A stretch of 64,000 nt of DNA, taken from Novosphingobium aerophilum (lineage in GTDB: Bacteria; Pseudomonadota; Alphaproteobacteria; Sphingomonadales; Sphingomonadaceae). Where the stretch lies: positions 1 through 64,000 of the forward strand of contig NZ_JACLAU010000007.1 of NCBI RefSeq assembly GCF_014230305.1, given 5' to 3'. The translations under genes and the position numbers were made by a program. Positions 59,802 to 64,000 of the stretch are shown here, piece by piece; within the stretch, counting starts at the first letter, position 1, and every line of letters begins with the position of its first letter. Below the pieces are notes generated by a model. The model saw nothing but the letters and a program-made list of their open reading frames with translations. It did not search any database and was not told where the DNA came from.

Positions 59802-60365
59802 ATGGGTATCATTGGCAGCCAGATCCAGCCGTTCACGGCGACCTCGTTCAAGGACGGGCAGTTCGTCGAGATCAGCGAGAAGGACGTGCTCGGCAAGTGG
59901 GCCGTGTTCTTCTTCTACCCGGCCGACTTCACCTTCGTCTGCCCGACCGAGCTGGAAGACCTGGCCGACAAGTATGCCGAGCTGCAGGCGATGGGCGTGG
60001 AAGTGTTCGGCGTTTCGACCGACACGCACTTCAGCCACAAGGCCTGGCACGACACCTCGCCGGCGATCGGCAAGATCAAGTACCACCTGGTCGGTGACCA
60101 GAACCACACCCTGACCCACATGTTCAACAACATGCGCGAAGGCGTGGGCCTGGCCGACCGCGGCACCTTCGTCACCGACCCCAGCGGCACGCTGCAACTG
60201 GTCGAAGTCACCCCCGAGGGCGTCGGCCGCAATGCCGCCGAACTCGTCCGCAAGATCAAGGCCGCCAAGTACTGGCAGGAGCACCCCGGCCAGGTCTGCC
60301 CGGCCAAGTGGGAAGAAGGCGGCGAGACGCTGGCTCCCTCGATCGATCTCGTCGGCAAGATCTGA
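59802..60365 (+). CDS. ahpC: Alkyl hydroperoxide reductase peroxiredoxin AhpC
   Basis: Typical 2-Cys peroxiredoxin reducing H2O2, organic peroxides and peroxynitrite. The 187-aa protein has the peroxidatic C47 in DFTFVCPTE and the resolving C166 in GQVCPAKW, with GVSTDTHFSHKAWHDTSPAIGKIKYHLVGD between. It starts MGIIGSQIQPF. Its reductase AhpF is encoded downstream after two hairpins. Confidence 0.97.
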   Translation: MGIIGSQIQPFTATSFKDGQFVEISEKDVLGKWAVFFFYPADFTFVCPTELEDLADKYAELQAMGVEVFGVSTDTHFSHKAWHDTSPAIGKIKYHLVGDQNHTLTHMFNNMREGVGLADRGTFVTDPSGTLQLVEVTPEGVGRNAAELVRKIKAAKYWQEHPGQVCPAKWEEGGETLAPSIDLVGKI

Positions 60366-60441
60366 TCCGCTGACCCCTAGCGGATCGGGCCGACGGGTCT
60401 GAACGGAAGCCCGGGGCGCCGCCCCCCATCGCGCCCCGGGC
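60364..60441 (+). promoter_or_regulatory. Two hairpins between ahpC and ahpF
   Basis: Directly at the ahpC stop, GATCCGCT-GACCCCT-AGCGGATC is a perfect 8-bp hairpin (60364-60386). A second, GCCCGGGGCG / CGCCCCGGGC (60409-60441), has a perfect 10-bp stem. Neither has a U-run. They probably protect ahpC mRNA or reduce read-through into ahpF, giving more peroxidase than reductase. Confidence 0.5.
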
Positions 60442-60477
60442 CTCCACCCTCCCCGTTTCACACCAAGGACCAAGACC

Positions 60478-62064
60478 ATGCTCGATGCCGCCACCACCCA
60501 GCAGCTCACCCAGTATCTCGGCATGCTGCGCCGTCCGATCGCGCTGGTCGCGACGCTGGGCGATGACGCCAAGTCGGCCGAGACCCGCAACCTCCTGACC
60601 CAGATCGCCGGCCTGAGCGACAAGGTCTCCGTCACCTTCGACGGGGCCGACGCCCGCGTGCCGAGCTTCACCATCGCCAGCGTCGAGCAGCCCGAAGCCC
60701 AGGTGCGCTTCGCCGGCGTTCCGCTGGGCCACGAATTCACCTCGCTGGTGCTCGCCCTGCTGTGGGCCGGCGGGCATCCCCCGAAGGTCTCGGACGAAAC
60801 GCTCGCCCAGATCCGCGCCCTGCCCGGCCGCCACAGCTTCGAGATGTACTTCTCGCTGTCGTGCCACAACTGCCCGGACGTGGTGCAGGCGCTGACCCTG
60901 ATCGCGCTGATGAACCCCAATGTGTCGGCCACCCTGATCGAGGGCGGCGCCTTCCAGGGCGAGGTCGAGGCGCGCGGCGTGATGGCCGTGCCCGCCACCT
61001 TCCTGGACGGGGCGATGTGGGGTTCGGGCAAGATGACGCTCGAGGAAATCCTCGCCAAGCTCGACACCGGCGCGGCCGACCGCGCGGCCGCCGAGATCGC
61101 GGCCAGGGCCCCTTACGAGGTGCTGATCGTCGGCGGCGGCCCGGCCGGAGCCGCGGCGGCGATCTACACCGCGCGCAAGGGCATCCGCACCGGCGTGGCG
61201 GCCGAACGCTTCGGCGGCCAGGTGATGGACACCATGGGGATTGAGAACTTCATCTCCGTCTCGCAGACCGACGGGCCCAAGCTCGCCGCCGCGCTGGAAA
61301 GCCATGTCCGCGACTATGAGGTGGACATCATGAACCTGCAGCGCGCCGAACGGCTGATCCCGGCGGCGCAGCCCGGCGGCCTGCACGAGATCGTGCTGGC
61401 CAATGGCGCCAGCCTGAAGGCCCGCTCGGTGATCCTTTCCACCGGGGCGCGCTGGCGCAACATGAACGTGCCAGGCGAGACCGAATACGCCAACAAGGGC
61501 GTGGCCTATTGCCCGCACTGCGATGGCCCGCTGTTCAAGGGCAAGCGCGTGGCGGTGATCGGCGGCGGCAATTCGGGCGTCGAGGCGGCGATCGACCTGG
61601 CGGGCATCGTCGCCCATGTCACCCTGATCGAGTTCGACAGCCAGCTCCGCGCCGATGCGGTGCTGCAGGCCAAGCTGCACTCGCTGCCCAACGTCAAGGT
61701 CATCACCTCGGCGCTGACCACCGAGGTGCTGGGCGATGGCAGCAAGGTGACCGGGCTGGTCTACCAGGACCGCACCACCGAGACTGCGCACACCGTCGAG
61801 CTGGAAGGCATCTTCGTCCAGATCGGGCTGGTGCCGAACACCGAATGGCTGAAGGGCACGGTCGCCCTCACCCCGCGCGGCGAGATCGAGATCGACGCAC
61901 GCGGCGAAACCTCGATCCCCGGCGTGTTCGCGGCGGGCGACGCCACCACGGTGCCCTACAAGCAGATCATCATCGCCACCGGCGCCGGGGCGACGGCTGC
62001 GCTGTCGGCCTTCGACTACCTGATCCGCCTGCCGGCCGAGGAACCGGTGGCCGAGGCGGCGTGA
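60478..62064 (+). CDS. ahpF: Alkyl hydroperoxide reductase subunit F
   Basis: NADH-dependent flavoprotein that reduces AhpC. The 528-aa product has an N-terminal double thioredoxin-fold domain with the redox pair C129/C132 ([10 protein letters not shown]), an FAD site [21 protein letters not shown], the thioredoxin reductase-like redox pair C345/C348 ([10 protein letters not shown]), the NADH site [19 protein letters not shown], and [21 protein letters not shown] at the C-terminus. 112 nt after ahpC. Confidence 0.97.
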   Translation: MLDAATTQQLTQYLGMLRRPIALVATLGDDAKSAETRNLLTQIAGLSDKVSVTFDGADARVPSFTIASVEQPEAQVRFAGVPLGHEFTSLVLALLWAGGHPPKVSDETLAQIRALPGRHSFEMYFSLSCHNCPDVVQALTLIALMNPNVSATLIEGGAFQGEVEARGVMAVPATFLDGAMWGSGKMTLEEILAKLDTGAADRAAAEIAARAPYEVLIVGGGPAGAAAAIYTARKGIRTGVAAERFGGQVMDTMGIENFISVSQTDGPKLAAALESHVRDYEVDIMNLQRAERLIPAAQPGGLHEIVLANGASLKARSVILSTGARWRNMNVPGETEYANKGVAYCPHCDGPLFKGKRVAVIGGGNSGVEAAIDLAGIVAHVTLIEFDSQLRADAVLQAKLHSLPNVKVITSALTTEVLGDGSKVTGLVYQDRTTETAHTVELEGIFVQIGLVPNTEWLKGTVALTPRGEIEIDARGETSIPGVFAAGDATTVPYKQIIIATGAGATAALSAFDYLIRLPAEEPVAEAA

Positions 62065-62160
62065 CCGAAACGGGGGCTTGCAACGATATCCTCCCGGGCC
62101 CGCCCAGCGGGACGGGGAGGAGCGCCACAGCTCAACAAGCCGAGACCCTGACCTGATTTT

Positions 62161-62260
62161 CGTCGCCCCTGCGGAGGCAGGGGCCCAACCCGGCCTCACC
62201 CAACCAAACTCCGCTATCCGGGACAGACTGGGATGGGCCCCTGCCTCCGCAGGGGCGACG
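62161..62260. repeat. CGTC-head palindrome pair F2
   Basis: The arms are identical to F1 (CGTC, GCCCCTGC, GGAG, GCAGGGGC, CCA) at 62161-62187 and in inverse at 62234-62260, with a 46-nt spacer that differs from that of F1. It lies between ahpF and smr, which are convergent, so it could also help end transcription, but no U-run is present. Confidence 0.88.
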
Positions 62261-62291
62261 GGTCAGAACTGGTGCATTTTAGGGCCTGGAT

Positions 62292-62873
62292 TCACCGCAG
62301 CCGCTTCAGAACGATGTAGAGCGCCCCCGCCCCGCCATGGCGCGGGTGGGCCTGGCGCACGGCGGCGATGCGGTGGGCATAGGGGCCCGCCGCCAGCCAA
62401 TCGAGCACCTTGGCCCGGATGGCCCCCCGGCGCTCACCCCGTCCCGCGTGATCGTCCGAGGGGCGCGGCCGCCCGGTCACCAGCAAGAGCACGCGCGCGC
62501 CCTGGGCCATCGCCTGGGCCAGGCCGTGTTCCATCCGGCTGTGCGCCGCGTCGAGCGAGTGGCCGTGCAGGTCCAGCGTGAAGTCGGGCGCGATCGCCGC
62601 CTTGGCCAGCTTGCGCTCCCAACTGGCGTCGAGCCCGTGACGGTCGAGCGGCCGGGTCGGCGGAGCGGGCGTGGGACGCGGTTCGGGCAGCGGCGGGATG
62701 CGTCCCCGCACCCGCGGCGGCGGCACCGGAGCGGGCGCTGCGGCGGTGGCGGGCATGGCCGGAGGGCTCAGTGACGGCGGGGTCGGGGCGCTGCGCAGCG
62801 GCTTGACCGTAGCGGCGACACGGGCCCAGAGTTCGGCCTCTTCCGGGGTCAGCCCGCGCGGCGGGCGTCTCAT
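62292..62873 (-). CDS. Smr domain protein
   Basis: 193-aa protein with a disordered Pro/Ala-rich N-terminal half and a C-terminal Smr (small MutS-related) domain. The motif LDLHGHSLDAAHSRMEHGL and the later HPRHGGAGALYIVLKR are the LDLHG and HGGxGA signatures of Smr nucleases. Such stand-alone Smr proteins have been linked to RNA cleavage at stalled ribosomes. Its ATG overlaps the mltA stop (ATGA). Confidence 0.88.
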   Translation of the reverse strand: MRRPPRGLTPEEAELWARVAATVKPLRSAPTPPSLSPPAMPATAAAPAPVPPPRVRGRIPPLPEPRPTPAPPTRPLDRHGLDASWERKLAKAAIAPDFTLDLHGHSLDAAHSRMEHGLAQAMAQGARVLLLVTGRPRPSDDHAGRGERRGAIRAKVLDWLAAGPYAHRIAAVRQAHPRHGGAGALYIVLKRLR

Positions 62874-64000
62874 TTGCGGCGCGGCGCGGGCACTGCGGGC
62901 GCCGTTCCAGCCAACCGGGCGAGTGTCCCCTTCGGCAGGAAAATCAGCGCATTGCCGCGCGCCGCCATGCCCCCGGCGATCACCCTTGCCGTGGGACCGG
63001 CCCCCCAGAACGAATCGAACCGGTTGGCGCCCTTGATCGCGCCGCCGGTGTCCTGCGCCACCCACAGCCCGTTGATCTCCGGACGATCCCCCTCGCTGAG
63101 CAGGACCGGCGCGCCGAGCGGGACCATCAGCGGATCGGCGGCGAGGCTGGTCTGGGCCCGGATCGGCACGTTCAGCGCGCCCACCGGACCGTCGCCGGTC
63201 ACCTCGCGGAAGAACACATAGCTGCGGTTGAGCCGCATCAGCGCCTTGCCGTCTTCGGGGTGCTCGCGGATGTAGGCCATGATCCCCTGCATCGAACCGG
63301 GATACTGCCCCGGACCGGTGCCGATCAGCCCGCGATCGCGCAGGACTGCGCCGATCCCGGTATAGGGGTGTCCGTTCTGGCCGGCGAAGCCGATGCGGAT
63401 CACCGTGCCGTCCGGCCCGATCAGCCGGCCGGAGCCCTGCACCTGCAGGAAGAACAGCTCGGCCGGATCGGCCGCCCAGCCGATCTCCAGCCCCTGCCCG
63501 GCCAGGGCCCCATCCTCGATCTGGCCGCGGTCGTAATAGGGAACGAACCGCCCGGTGGGATCGAAGCGGCCCAGCGGGGGCTGGCCGACGCGCTGTTCGA
63601 AGGGGGTTTCGAACGGCCAGGCGCGGACCAGGTCGGGCGGCAGGCGATAGACGGGTACGGCGAACCCCGGCTGGGCGGTGCGGGTCCCGGCGATCTCGGG
63701 CTCGTAGTAACCGGTGACGTAGCTGCGCCCGTCGCTGACCCGGGCCGCTTCGAACCACGTCACGAAGAAGCCCGCCGCATCAGCAGCCGGCCAGGTGGCA
63801 GCGGCGCTGCATGCCGGGCGCCAGTCGTCGGGCCGGGTCAGGCCGCTCTGGTCGGTGCGCACCAGCAGCGCGCGGCAGCTTTCCTGGAAGGTCCGCAGTG
63901 CGGCGGCCGGACGGAGGCCGGCCAGCGGCAGGGTGGCCAGGTCCGGCCCGGGCGCCACGCCCAGGGCCACCGCATTCGGCGGTGGGGGTGGGGTCACGGC
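62870..64000 (-). CDS. mltA: Membrane-bound lytic murein transglycosylase MltA, 5' end cut off
   Basis: Cleaves peptidoglycan between MurNAc and GlcNAc with formation of 1,6-anhydro ends. The visible 376 codons hold the MltA domain (FVTWFEAARVSDGRSYVTGYYEPEIAGTRT, TPFEQRVGQPPLGRFDPTGRFVPYYDRGQIEDGALAG) and the 3D domain (GLWVAQDTGGAIKGANRFDSFWGAGPTA) with its conserved Asp. The reading frame is open to the window edge; the lipoprotein signal expected of MltA must lie beyond it, so the GTG at 63997 is probably not the true start. Confidence 0.9.
   Translation of the reverse strand, partial: AVTPPPPPNAVALGVAPGPDLATLPLAGLRPAAALRTFQESCRALLVRTDQSGLTRPDDWRPACSAAATWPAADAAGFFVTWFEAARVSDGRSYVTGYYEPEIAGTRTAQPGFAVPVYRLPPDLVRAWPFETPFEQRVGQPPLGRFDPTGRFVPYYDRGQIEDGALAGQGLEIGWAADPAELFFLQVQGSGRLIGPDGTVIRIGFAGQNGHPYTGIGAVLRDRGLIGTGPGQYPGSMQGIMAYIREHPEDGKALMRLNRSYVFFREVTGDGPVGALNVPIRAQTSLAADPLMVPLGAPVLLSEGDRPEINGLWVAQDTGGAIKGANRFDSFWGAGPTARVIAGGMAARGNALIFLPKGTLARLAGTAPAVPAPRRK

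Noticed and set aside
1..64000. Prophage, insertion sequence, toxin-antitoxin or defence island
   Set aside because: No integrase, transposase, phage structural, restriction or toxin-antitoxin gene was recognised. The only candidate mobile unit is the GIY-YIG cassette.

Overview
The window is high-GC DNA from an alphaproteobacterium, most likely a sphingomonad (Sphingomonadales; Novosphingobium, Sphingomonas or Erythrobacter relatives). This rests on the CckA-ChpT-CtrA phosphotransferase ChpT, the alphaproteobacterial TIGR02186 membrane protein beside a TauE/SafE exporter, the plant/proteobacterial-type glutamate-cysteine ligase, UbiA/UbiG ubiquinone genes and the dense population of intergenic palindromes. 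Genus cannot be fixed from sequence alone. The content is mostly chromosomal core; I see no prophage, IS element, CRISPR array, rRNA or tRNA.

Layout. 0-6 kb: queE, a MATE exporter, a HerA-type ATPase, and TIGR02186 + TauE/SafE. 6-13 kb: a compact NfrB-like glycosyltransferase with a barrel-like partner, divergent from nhaA across an AT-rich palindromic operator, then a glyoxalase-like gene, a phosphatase and ugd. 12.7-19.3 kb: rnpB, an amidase, chpT, a JAMM protease, ubiA, rsmE and gshA, with a GIY-YIG nuclease cassette inserted between rsmE and gshA. 19-30 kb: nitrilase, ICMT-like protein, a winged-helix regulator, yfgM-like/bamB, glycosyltransferase, hydrolase, selO and a catalytically degenerate AstD-like protein. 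30-41 kb: ygfZ, a TetR gene divergent from a hydrolase, rplU-rpmA, and mrp / molybdenum hydroxylase / hemH. 40-51 kb: hflKC, degP, a PBP1A, msrB, dienelactone hydrolase, and a phosphatase-like + APH(3')-like pair. 50-64 kb: nitronate monooxygenase, pit with a NUDIX-DUF47 fusion, lysC, ubiG, pnuC-nadR-like, aroC, ahpCF, smr and mltA, which is cut by the window edge.

Main result of the hunt. At least four intergenic repeat families share one architecture: a CGTC tetranucleotide head, an 8-bp (7-bp in one arm) perfect hairpin stem and a 4-5 nt loop, usually in inverted pairs with heads outward and a 46-81 nt spacer. One pair (17083-17468) has the same ends but carries a GIY-YIG nuclease gene in place of the spacer, bounded by perfect 26-bp inverted repeats. 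This resembles the REP/RAYT relationship with a different nuclease, and could be an autonomous element with its non-autonomous derivatives.

Other notable points: an AstD homologue with all three catalytic ALDH residues replaced (Asn to Ser, Glu to Asp, Cys to Ser); an open NUDIX-DUF47 fusion frame with an internal ribosome-binding site in front of a phosphate transporter; a near-identical 25-bp motif 22-23 nt upstream of both queE and chpT; and an intact-looking chromosomal APH(3') homologue.
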